This document shows positions 34,840 to 44,665 of a stretch of DNA of 64,000 nucleotides, one piece after another. The notes beneath the pieces were generated by a model, which was not told the DNA's origin, ran no database searches, and worked only from the letters and a program-made list of their open reading frames with translations. This stretch comes from Trichomonas vaginalis G3 (Eukaryota > Parabasalia > Trichomonadida > Trichomonadidae), in NCBI RefSeq assembly GCF_026262505.1, contig NC_067206.1:14070205-14134204 (forward strand), written 5' to 3'. The position numbers were made by a program, and so were the translations under genes. Numbering within the stretch: position 1 is the stretch's first letter; the number at the start of each line of letters is the position of its first letter.

Positions 34840-37429
34840 TCACTTCTTAACAAAGTAATATGTGCTTCTTACACCACCATAGCTCAAACGTTTCTTTTCA
34901 AACATCGATTGAAACTTATTTTGAGCCATTGGCTTTAGTCTCTTTTTCTTCAAATACGCCAAGAAATCTTCTTCACATCTTTTCACTTCATAGCCTTCTT
35001 TAAACTCCTCCTTGTTAAGTTCTATGAAATCCTTTATCTCATTCTTTGTTGCAATGGCTTCTTCACGAACGACATCGTGAACTATTTCATCATTGCATTC
35101 ATGTATGACCTCCTCACTGTCTTTCATAAGCGTTTCATCACTGTTCTCATGTATGACCTCCTCACTGTTCTCATGAACTATTTCAACACTGTTCTCATGA
35201 ACGACCTCCTCACTGTCTTTCATAAGCGTTTCAAAGTCTCCTTTACTCATTACTTCAATCTCATGCTGTTCACAATAGTACTTAAACTCACTGTATATGT
35301 CTTTGTTGTATGTTATATTGCTTCCCATGTACTCCATGAATTTTTCAAGCACTTCCTCATAATTCACTGTTTCTTTCTTTCCACGACCTTCTAATATCAT
35401 ACTTGCTTCGTAAATATAACTTCTTGCAGAACCGTCTCGCTTTCTACTTCTCTTCACAAATTCTCTCATCTTTCCACCAAATACATTTGAACTACATGCA
35501 AAGAATTCATTCTCCTTCGCAAATTCTTTATATCTTCTGTAGCACTCTGTACAATTCCATCCGGATACAAACTTTTCATAGAACTCCTCGTAAAACATTT
35601 GGTAAGGTGTTTTGTTCATTTCGATGAGTTCTTGTTTAGCCCTGGTGAATGGTATCTTCCTTACATCAAATTCACTTAAATCTTTCCTCATGAAGTACGT
35701 CAGTAAGTTTGAATAAAACTCTTCATTAAAGCTTTCAATGAGATTTGAGAAATATTCGTAATTTCCTTTGTATCTGCTGCTTACGTCAATGACAACAAAT
35801 CTTCTGTCGTCTTTGTCAATCTTTACTGAGTTTGAAGTTGTTAGATATCATGATGATATTACAAACATTCTCTATCTTTCTTACTGGCTGACACTTCTGA
35901 TTTAAGTCCAACTGAGTCTCTGTTACTATTGACTTTAGTGCGTCGTGGTTCATGACCTTAGACGTATCGCATGAGCTTAGTTCATTGCATACGATGAGCT
36001 TCATGTTCTCAATAGCAGCATTGAATCTACCAACCACATTCTCTATTGCCGTTATATTATTGTTGGCGTACTTGCTAATGAGCTCGCATAGAACATTACT
36101 AAGTACATTCTTACCAGTTCCTTGCTTTCCTATTAACAAAAGTACTGTTCCAGTCTTTCCACAAGGATTTTGAACGATGTAGGCGAACCAGTTCAAAACA
36201 TACTCATAAAGCTCTTCATCCTCATTACATATGACATCGTGAACATGTTTCAAATATCCTTCAATAATGCTTTCATCTACTTCATTCAGTACCTCATACT
36301 CATATCCTCTGAAATAGCTGTAAATGTCATCTCTTTCGTCAAAGAATCTCATGCCTGACTTCATAAGATAGTTCTTGTTCTGACCCGCTTCATAAATCAT
36401 CAGTGCGTTCACATCCTTCTCCTCAATACGTCCTACATAAATACTCTTCATGAGCTTATTGAATTCCTTGCTATCTACTGACACAAGTGTTGTTGTGTCT
36501 CGTATTCCATCATAATCTTTCACTAGATATGTCATACGTGCTCCGTCAATAACAACAACACATCTTCTTAAGTCATTTATAACACTAGCTATGTCAATAC
36601 CGTCCTCACTCATGTACTTATTTTTCCTCAAGTCCTTTAGTGTGAAAGTGTCTCTAAGTTCTATTTCAAGCAATTCATTTACACATCCTTTGCAATACTT
36701 CTCTATAAAATATTTCTGTCGTTCTTTACTAAGTTTCTTAACAGCTCTGAAGAACCATGTGTTTTGACTCAAACATCCTTCACAACTTCTCTCATTCATT
36801 CCTAGTTCTTTCATGTCATTATCTTCAACCTCTATGGTCTCATTGACTAAGGTCAAAGGGTTCTTAGTCATTGCTGGTCTTATCTGAAACAATGTTTGTG
36901 CAACAGGTTTAACTAGTTCAGCAACGTCCTTCCTTAATATGAATAGCTGTTTCCACTCATCTTTGCTAACAGTTCTTTCATAACCACTGACAGTAATGAT
37001 TTCATTTGCTGACCTTAGACGCTTATGTTCTATCATTTGTATTGCTTTTGTGTAAGGCTTTCGTGAGCATAGGTTGTATATGTCATTCCTGCAATGTTCA
37101 TTCATGCCAATAGTACTAAATCCTTTCTTTGCTGTTGAATGCATAATATCCATTAGTTCCTGTGTTCGTATTGCTGTCTCATAAAATACAACAAGACCTT
37201 TGTCATCTATGACGTACTTACCGAAAACATTGCTTATATTCTTTAACCAAGAAATAACATCCTCATTCATGCTGTCAAACATGAAGTAAGGTCTTACATA
37301 CTCTTCACTTATAAGATACTCCACAAAGTACTTGTTAAGCTCTATGTCCTCGTGAGCGATTTCATTAGGTTTGATATTAGTTCCTTTTGTCATTGCTGTC
37401 ATGTACTTCACTCTCATAGTTCCTTTCAA
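34840..37429 (-). pseudogene. SF3 (D5-like) replicative helicase, looks broken
   Basis: A viral or plasmid-type superfamily-3 helicase that would unwind DNA at a replication origin. The Walker A motif is LLLIGKQGTGKNVLSNVLCE (about 36,095-36,155), the Walker B-type strand is NMKLIVCNELSSCD (about 35,970-36,012), and motif C is VCNIIMISNN (about 35,840-35,870). The region after it has the DDRRF and IPFT-type elements usual for this family. The ~400-residue N-terminal part with a Cys-rich patch (RSCEGCLSQN, KYCKGCVNEL) may be primase-related but is not recognised. The C-terminal part carries a minisatellite-encoded repeat (ENS-EEV-IH units, 35,060-35,230) and a basic end. It looks broken, with one or two breaks. 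No counterpart exists in A or B. It is the nearest gene but one to the satellite. Confidence 0.8.
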
Positions 37430-37516
37430 TAGCGTAAAAGTACTTCATTGTTTCATAACTGCTCTAAATTCTGTTCAAAATTCGTACAACATCACTTTTA
37501 ACATTAGTGAAAGAAC

Positions 37517-37786
37517 ATGAGCGAAACAACAACATCTAACATTACAGAAGAAGTCAATGACAATGCCGATGAAAACATTACAGAAGGAGCTAGTGAAAAT
37601 ATTGACGAGTTCAGTGAGGAAGAAGATATTGAGGACGCATTCTATTACTATACAGGTCCTAACTATCGAAAACTTCATATAAACTTTACAAAAACAGGTG
37701 CTGCTTATGTTTGTATGATAGATACAGAAAACAAGAGAGTAATCTTATGCATAAACAAATTCAAACGCTTGTACGGCTTCATGTAG
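37517..37786 (+). CDS. 89-aa protein with acidic N-terminus, next to satellite
   Basis: No family is recognised. The first ~45 residues are acidic (NITEEVNDNADENITEGASE, EFSEEEDIEDAFYYY), and the rest is a compact beta-type part (YRKLHINFTKTGAAYVCMID, NKRVILCINKFKRLYGF). The second part loosely resembles the core of the 108-aa terminal-repeat protein (YDTNGKRVSLALSKL), with the acidic tail on the other end. The ATG at 37,517 follows an AT-rich leader and is divergent from the helicase. The satellite begins within 100 bases of its stop. Confidence 0.5.
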   Translation: MSETTTSNITEEVNDNADENITEGASENIDEFSEEEDIEDAFYYYTGPNYRKLHINFTKTGAAYVCMIDTENKRVILCINKFKRLYGFM

Positions 37787-38185
37787 GACAAACATTATTT
37801 TTCAACACTAACGCCAACACGTAGGACAAACATTCATGACTAACATTACTGTATAACATAAATGTTTTGTCATGATTTCATCGTAAATGTTTTGTCATGA
37901 TTTCATCGTAAATGATTTGTCATGATTTCATCGTACATGTTTTGTCAAGATTTCTTCGTAATGAACGTATATGTTTTGTCAAGATTTCATCGTAATGAAC
38001 GTATATGCTTTGTCATGACTTCATCGTAAATGATTTGTTATGACCTCATGGAACTTCATCGTAAATGTTTTGTCAAACATGAACGTAAATGTTTTGTCAA
38101 ACATGAACGTATATGTTTTGTCAAAACTTCTTCGTATATGTTTTGTTATGACTTCTTCATCGTAACGAGTGTAAATGATTTCATA

Positions 38186-38275
38186 TGATTGTTTCCCTCA
38201 AAAAACCGAGAGAAGAGATTCCATATGAAAATCGCAAGAATTTGGCTCCTGGTTTGAAATATTATTATGTTCATA
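38186..38275 (+). repeat. KilA-N gene fragment inside the satellite
   Basis: This ~90-base stretch interrupts the monomer array. Inverted, it closely matches 7,475-7,555 inside the KilA-N gene; the coding words for REEIPYENRKN and LAPGLK are recognisable (GAGAAGAGATTCC, ATCGCAAGAATTTGGCTC). It is flanked directly by monomers (CATAGATTTCATCGTAC on one side). It is a captured non-functional piece. Confidence 0.85.
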
Positions 38276-38707
38276 GATTTCATCGTACATGTTTTGTCAA
38301 ACATGAACGTATATGTTTTGTCAAACTTCATCGTACATGATTTGTCATGACTTCATCGTATATGCTTTGTCATGATGATTTCATCGAAACTAAACGTATA
38401 TGTTTTGTCATGATTTTATCGTAAATGTTTTGTCATGATTTCATCGTAAATGATTTGTCATGACTTCTTCATCGTAATGAGTGTAAATGAACCAAAAATA
38501 ATGTTTACGTTCATGTTTGACAACAACACAGGAAATAAATGTTTACGTAAATGTTTTGTCATGATTTCTTCGTTTATGCTTTGTCATGATTTCATCGTAA
38601 ATGTTTTGTCATGATTTCTTCATCGTAATGAACGTAAATGACCCAAAAATAATGTTTAGGTGAAGAGGTGAGATCTCACCTCTTTTCTCACCTCTTTTCT
38701 CACCTCA

Positions 38708-38735
38708 GCCGTTAAGCGGCGAGACCCAAAGGGTC
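38708..38735. repeat. Twin hairpin in satellite module (also 40,151; 41,635; 43,217)
   Basis: GCCG-TTAA-GCGGC then GACCC-AAA-GGGTC, inserted between CTCACCTCA and TTGAATTTTCAT. Modules at 40,728, 41,007, 41,195, 42,307, 42,601 and 42,777 have the two flanks joined directly, i.e. they are empty sites. The three other copies in this arm read GCCGC-TAA-GCGGC. Confidence 0.85.
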
Positions 38736-41448
38736 TTGAATTTTCATGACTTCTTCATCGTAATGAGCGTATATGTTTTGTCATGACCTCATCGTATATG
38801 CTTTGTCAAACATGAACGTAAATGTTTTGTCGAAACTTCATCGTATATGCTTTGTCAAACATGAGCGTAAATGTTTTGTCGAAACTTCATCGTATATGCT
38901 TTGTCAAACATGAGCGTAAATGTTTTGTCGAAACTTCATCGTATATGCTTTGTCATGATTTCTTCATTGTATATGTTTTGTCATGATTTCTTCGTAAATG
39001 ATTTGTCATGATTTCTTCATCGTATATGTTTTGTCATGACTTCTTCATCGTAAATGTTTTGTCATGACTTCTTCATCGTACATGTTTTGTCGAAACTTCA
39101 TCGTATATGTTTTGTCATGATTTCATCGTAAATGTTTTGTCATGACTTCTTCATTGTATATGTTTTGTCATGATTTCTTCGTACATGTTTTGTCATGACC
39201 TCATGGAACTTAAACGTATATGTTTTGTCATGATTTCTTCATCGTATATGCTTTGTCATGATTTCTTCATTGTATATGTTTTGTCATGATTTCTTCGTAA
39301 ATGATTTGTCGAAACTTCATCGTAATGAGCGTAAATGTTTTGTCGAAACTTCATCGTATATGCTTTGTCATGATTTCTTCATTGTATATGTTTTGTCATG
39401 ACTTCTTCGTAAATGATTTGTCATGATTTCTTCATCGTATATGTTTTGTCATGACTTCTTCATCGTAAATGTTTTGTCATGACTTCTTCATCGTACATGT
39501 TTTGTCGAAACTTCATCGTATATGTTTTGTCATGATTTCATCGTAAATGTTTTGTCATGACTTCTTCATTGTATATGTTTTGTCATGATTTCTTCGTACA
39601 TGTTTTGTCATGACCTCATGGAACTTAAACGTATATGTTTTGTCATGATTTCTTCATCGTATATGCTTTGTCATGATTTCTTCATTGTATATGTTTTGTC
39701 ATGATTTCTTCGTAAATGATTTGTCGAAACTTCATCGTAATGAGCGTAAATGTTTTGTCGAAACTTCATCGTATATGCTTTGTCATGATTTCTTCATTGT
39801 ATATGTTTTGTCATGACTTCTTCATCGTAATGAACGTAAATGTTTTGTCATGATTTCTTCATCGTAAATGTTTTGTCATGATTTCTTCGTATATGCTTTG
39901 TCATGATTTCTTCGTAAATGTTTTGTCATGATTTCTTCGTAAATGTTTTGTCATGATTTCTTCATCGTATATGTTTTGTCAAACATGAACGTAAATGTTT
40001 TGTCAAACATGAACGTATATGCTTTGTCATGATTTCATCGTACATGTTTTGTCAAGACTTCTTCATCGGAATGAGTGTAAATGACCCAAAAATAATGTTT
40101 AGGTGAAGAGGTGAGATCTCACCTCTTTTCTCACCTCTTTTCTCACCTCAGCCGCTAAGCGGCGAGACCCAAAGGGTCTTGAATTTTCATGACTTCTTCA
40201 TCGTAATGAGCGTATATGTTTTGTCAAACATGAGCGTATATGTTTTGTCAAGACTTCTTCATCGTAATGAGCGTAAATGATTTGTCATGATTTCTTCATC
40301 GTAATGAGCGTATATGTTTTGTCAAACATGAGCGTAAATGTTTTGTCAAGACTTCTTCGTACATGTTTTGTCATGATTTCTTCGTATATGTTTTGTCAAA
40401 CATGAGCGTAAATGTTTTGTCAAGACTTCTTCGTACATGTTTTGTCATGATTTCTTCGTATATGTTTTGTCATGACTTCTTCATCGTAATGAGCGTAAAT
40501 GTTTTGTCAAACATGAGCGTAAATGATTTGTCATGATTTCTTCATCGTAATGAGCGTATATGTTTTGTCATGACTTCTTCATCGTAATGAGCGTATATGT
40601 TTTGTCAAGACTTCTTCGTATATGTTTTGTCATGACTTCTTCATCGTAATGAGTGTAAATGTTTTGTCAAACATGAGCGTAAATGTTTTGTCATGACTTC
40701 TTCATCGTAATGAGCGTATATGACCCAAAAATAATGTTTAGGTGAAGAGGTGAGATCTCACCTCTTTTCTCACCTCTTTTCTCACCTCATTGAATTTTCA
40801 TGATTTCTTCATCGTATATTCTTTGTCAAACATGAGCGTATATGTTTTGTCATGACTTCTTCATCGTAATGAGCGTATATGTTTTGTCGAAACTTCTTCA
40901 TCGTAATGAACGTAAATGTTTTGTCATGATTTCTTCATCGTAAATGTTTTGTCAAACATGAGCGTATATGTTTTGTCATGACTTCTTCATCGTAATGAGC
41001 GTATATGACCCAAAAATAATGTTTAGGTGAAGAGGTGAGATCTCACCTCTTTTCTCACCTCTTTTCTCACCTCATTGAATTTTCATGATTTCTTCATCGT
41101 ATATTCTTTGTCAAACATGAGCGTATATGTTTTGTCATGACTTCTTCATCGTAAATGTTTTGTCATGACTTCTTCATCGTAATGAGCGTATATGACCCAA
41201 AAATAATGTTTAGGTGAAGAGGTGAGATCTCACCTCTTTTCTCACCTCTTTTCTCACCTCATTGAATTTTCATGATTTCTTCATCGTAATGAGCGTAAAT
41301 GTTTTGTCATGATTTCTTCGTATATGTTTTGTCATGACTTCTTCATCGTATATGTTTTGTCATGACTTCTTCATCGTAAATGTTTTGTCAAGACTTCTTC
41401 ATCGTAATGAGTGTATATGCTTTGTCAAACATGAACGTAAATGATCCA

Positions 41449-41520
41449 AAAATAATGTTTAGGGTAGATGGTTAGATCTAACCTCATTTCTACCCTCATT
41501 TCTACCCTCATTGAATTTTC
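41449..41520 (+). repeat. Second palindrome family (AGGGTAGA words), satellite
   Basis: The same module layout, but the word is different: AGGGTAGATGGTTAGATCTA, then CCTCATTTCTACCC twice. The AGATCT centre (41,474-41,479) and the flank CCAAAAATAATGTTTA are unchanged. After it comes CATACGGAATCTCTTCGTA, the worn KilA-N gene piece. Further copies are at 43,025 and 43,888 and in every unit of the right arm. Confidence 0.85.
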
Positions 41521-44434
41521 ATACGGAATCTCTTCGTAAATGTTTTGTCATGATTTCTTCATCGTAATGAGCGTAAATGACCCAAAAATAATGTTTAGGT
41601 GAAGTGGTGAGATCTCACCTCTTTTCTCACCTCAGCCGCTAAGCGGCGAGACCCAAAGGGTCTTGAATTTTCATGACTTCTTCATCGTAATGAGCGTAAA
41701 TGTTCTGTCATGATTTCATCGTATATGTTTTGTCATGACTTCTTCATCGTAATGAGCGTAAATGATTTGTCATGATTTCATCGTATATGTTTTGTCATGA
41801 CTTCATCGTATATGCTTTGTCATGACTTCTTCATCGTAATGAACGTATATGTTTTGTCATGATTTCATCGTATATGTTTTGTCAAACATGAACGTAAATG
41901 ATTTGTCGAAACTTCATCGTAATGAACGTATATGTTTTGTCATGATTTCATCGTATATGTTTTGTCATGATTTCTTCGTATATGTTTTGTCAAACATGAG
42001 CGTAAATGTTTTGTCAAGACTTCTTCGTACATGTTTTGTCATGATTTCTTCGTATATGTTTTGTCATGACTTCTTCATCGTAATGAGCGTAAATGTTTTG
42101 TCAAACATGAGCGTAAATGATTTGTCATGATTTCTTCATCGTAATGAGCGTATATGTTTTGTCATGACTTCTTCATCGTAATGAGCGTATATGTTTTGTC
42201 AAGACTTCTTCGTATATGTTTTGTCATGACTTCTTCATCGTAATGAGTGTAAATGTTTTGTCAAACATGAGCGTAAATGTTTTGTCATGACTTCTTCATC
42301 GTAATGAGCGTATATGACCCAAAAATAATGTTTAGGTGAAGAGGTGAGATCTCACCTCTTTTCTCACCTCTTTTCTCACCTCATTGAATTTTCATGATTT
42401 CTTCATCGTATATTCTTTGTCAAACATGAGCGTATATGTTTTGTCATGACTTCTTCATCGTAATGAGCGTATATGTTTTGTCGAAACTTCTTCATCGTAA
42501 TGAACGTAAATGTTTTGTCATGATTTCTTCATCGTAAATGTTTTGTCAAACATGAGCGTATATGTTTTGTCATGACTTCTTCATCGTAATGAGCGTATAT
42601 GACCCAAAAATAATGTTTAGGTGAAGAGGTGAGATCTCACCTCTTTTCTCACCTCATTGAATTTTCATGATTTCTTCATCGTATATTCTTTGTCAAACAT
42701 GAGCGTATATGTTTTGTCATGACTTCTTCATCGTAAATGTTTTGTCATGACTTCTTCATCGTAATGAGCGTATATGACCCAAAAATAATGTTTAGGTGAA
42801 GAGGTGAGATCTCACCTCTTTTCTCACCTCTTTTCTCACCTCATTGAATTTTCATGATTTCTTCATCGTAATGAGCGTAAATGTTTTGTCATGATTTCTT
42901 CGTATATGTTTTGTCATGACTTCTTCATCGTATATGTTTTGTCATGACTTCTTCATCGTAAATGTTTTGTCAAGACTTCTTCATCGTAATGAGTGTATAT
43001 GCTTTGTCAAACATGAACGTAAATGATCCAAAAATAATGTTTAGGGTAGATGGTTAGATCTAACCTCATTTCTACCCTCATTTCTACCCTCATTGAATTT
43101 TCATACGGAATCTCTTCGTAAATGTTTTGTCATGATTTCTTCATCGTAATGAGCGTAAATGACCCAAAAATAATGTTTAGGTGAAGTGGTGAGATCTCAC
43201 CTCTTTTCTCACCTCAGCCGCTAAGCGGCGAGACCCAAAGGGTCTTGAATTTTCATGACTTCTTCATCGTAATGAGCGTAAATGTTCTGTCATGATTTCA
43301 TCGTATATGTTTTGTCATGACTTCTTCATCGTAATGAGCGTAAATGATTTGTCATGATTTCATCGTATATGTTTTGTCATGACTTCATCGTATATGCTTT
43401 GTCATGACTTCTTCATCGTAATGAACGTATATGTTTTGTCATGATTTCATCGTATATGTTTTGTCAAACATGAACGTAAATGATTTGTCGAAACTTCATC
43501 GTAATGAACGTATATGTTTTGTCATGATTTCATCGTATATGTTTTGTCAAGACTTCTTCATCGTAATGAACGTATATGTTTTGTCAAACATGAACGTAAA
43601 TGATTTGTCGAAACTTCATCGTATATGTTCTGTCATGACTTCTTCGTACATGTTTTGTCGAAACTTCTTCATCGTAATGAGTGTAAATGTTTTGTCATGA
43701 TTTCTTCGTTTATGTTTTGTCAAACATGAACGTAAATGATTTGTCAAAACTTCATCGTATATGCTTTGTCATGACTTCTTCATCGTAATGAGCGTAAATG
43801 TTTTGTCAAGACTTCTTCATCGTAATGAGCGTATATGTTCTGTCATGACTTCTTCGTACATGTTTTGTCAAACATGAACGTAAATGATCCAAAAATAATG
43901 TTTAGGGTAGATGGTTAGATCTAACCTCATTTCTACCCTCATTTCTACCCTCATGAATTTTCATACGGAATCTCTTCGTATATGTTTTGTCATGATTTCT
44001 TCATCGTAATGAGTGTAAATGTTTTGTCAAACATGAACGTAAATGATTTGTCAAAACTTCATCGTATATGCTTTGTCATGACTTCTTCATCGTAATGAGC
44101 GTAAATGTTTTGTCATGATTTCATCGTATATGTTTTGTCATGACTTCTTCATCGTAATGAGCGTATATGTTTTGTCATGATTTCTTCGTAAATGTTTTGT
44201 CATGATTTCATCGTATATGCTTTGTCAAACATGAACGTAAATGATTTGTCAAAACTTCATCGTATATGCTTTGTCATGACTTCTTCATCGTAATGAGCGT
44301 AAATGTTTTGTCAAGACTTCTTCATCGTAATGAGCGTATATGTTCTGTCAAGACTTCTTCGTACATGTTTTGTCATGACTTCTTCATCGTATATGTTTTG
44401 TCATGACTTCTTCATCGTAATGAGCGTAAATGAT

Positions 44435-44505
44435 CCAAAAATAATGTTTATGTTAGAATGTTAGATCTAACACCTTTTCTAACATGTTTTCTAACATGGA
44501 GGATT
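44435..44505 (+). repeat. Third palindrome family (TGTTAGAA words) flanking the centre
   Basis: CCAAAAATAATGTTTATGTT is followed by two TGTTAGA-type words, the AGATCT centre (44,463-44,468) and TCTAACA-type words. It occurs only twice in the window, here and inverted at 44,690-44,760, on either side of the strand-switch point. Confidence 0.85.
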
Positions 44506-44528
44506 TCATTAGATATAAACATTCTTCC

Positions 44529-44665
44529 CTAAACATTATTTTAGTTAAAGTCCATCAAATATTTTTAGGATACTTTCACCAAAAAATATTTATATCTAAT
44601 GAAACAGTAAAGTATTATATCTATTAAATCGTCTATGATGTAAATTGTGTATAGAATGAAATGAA
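44529..44665. other. Unique A/T-rich centre of the giant inverted repeat
   Basis: 137 bases of A/T-rich, non-satellite sequence lie between inverted arms whose inner ends are GATATAAACATTCTTCC (ending 44,528) and its complement (from 44,666). The word TTATATCTAATGAAA occurs in both arms and once in the centre (about 44,590). No gene is seen. All monomers change direction here, as at a bidirectional origin or a hairpin-derived fusion point. Confidence 0.8.

Larger units (their letters stand above)
37850..44528 (+). repeat. Satellite, left arm (plus orientation)
   Basis: There is no gene. The stretch is a continuous array of ~24-37-bp monomers with the core TTTTGTCATGA and ATCGTAAATG/ATCGTATATG; variants are TTTGTCAAACATGAACGT, CGTAATGAGCGTA and TTTGTCGAAACTTC. 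Palindromic modules (GACCCAAAAATAATGTTTAG + facing words + TTGAATTTTCAT) interrupt it at about 38,640, 40,081, 40,728, 41,007, 41,195, 41,449, 41,580, 42,307, 42,601, 42,777, 43,025, 43,161, 43,888 and 44,430. All monomers point the same way. Larger duplications are visible: a ~415-bp unit near 38,943/39,357 and a ~1.58-kb unit (about 40,381-41,970 and 41,971-43,560). Confidence 0.9.

Noticed and set aside
1-37786. Adenovirus-type cysteine protease, usual in Mavericks
   Set aside because: I looked for a His...Asp/Glu...Gln...Cys layout in the small genes and found none convincing. In element A it may lie left of the window.
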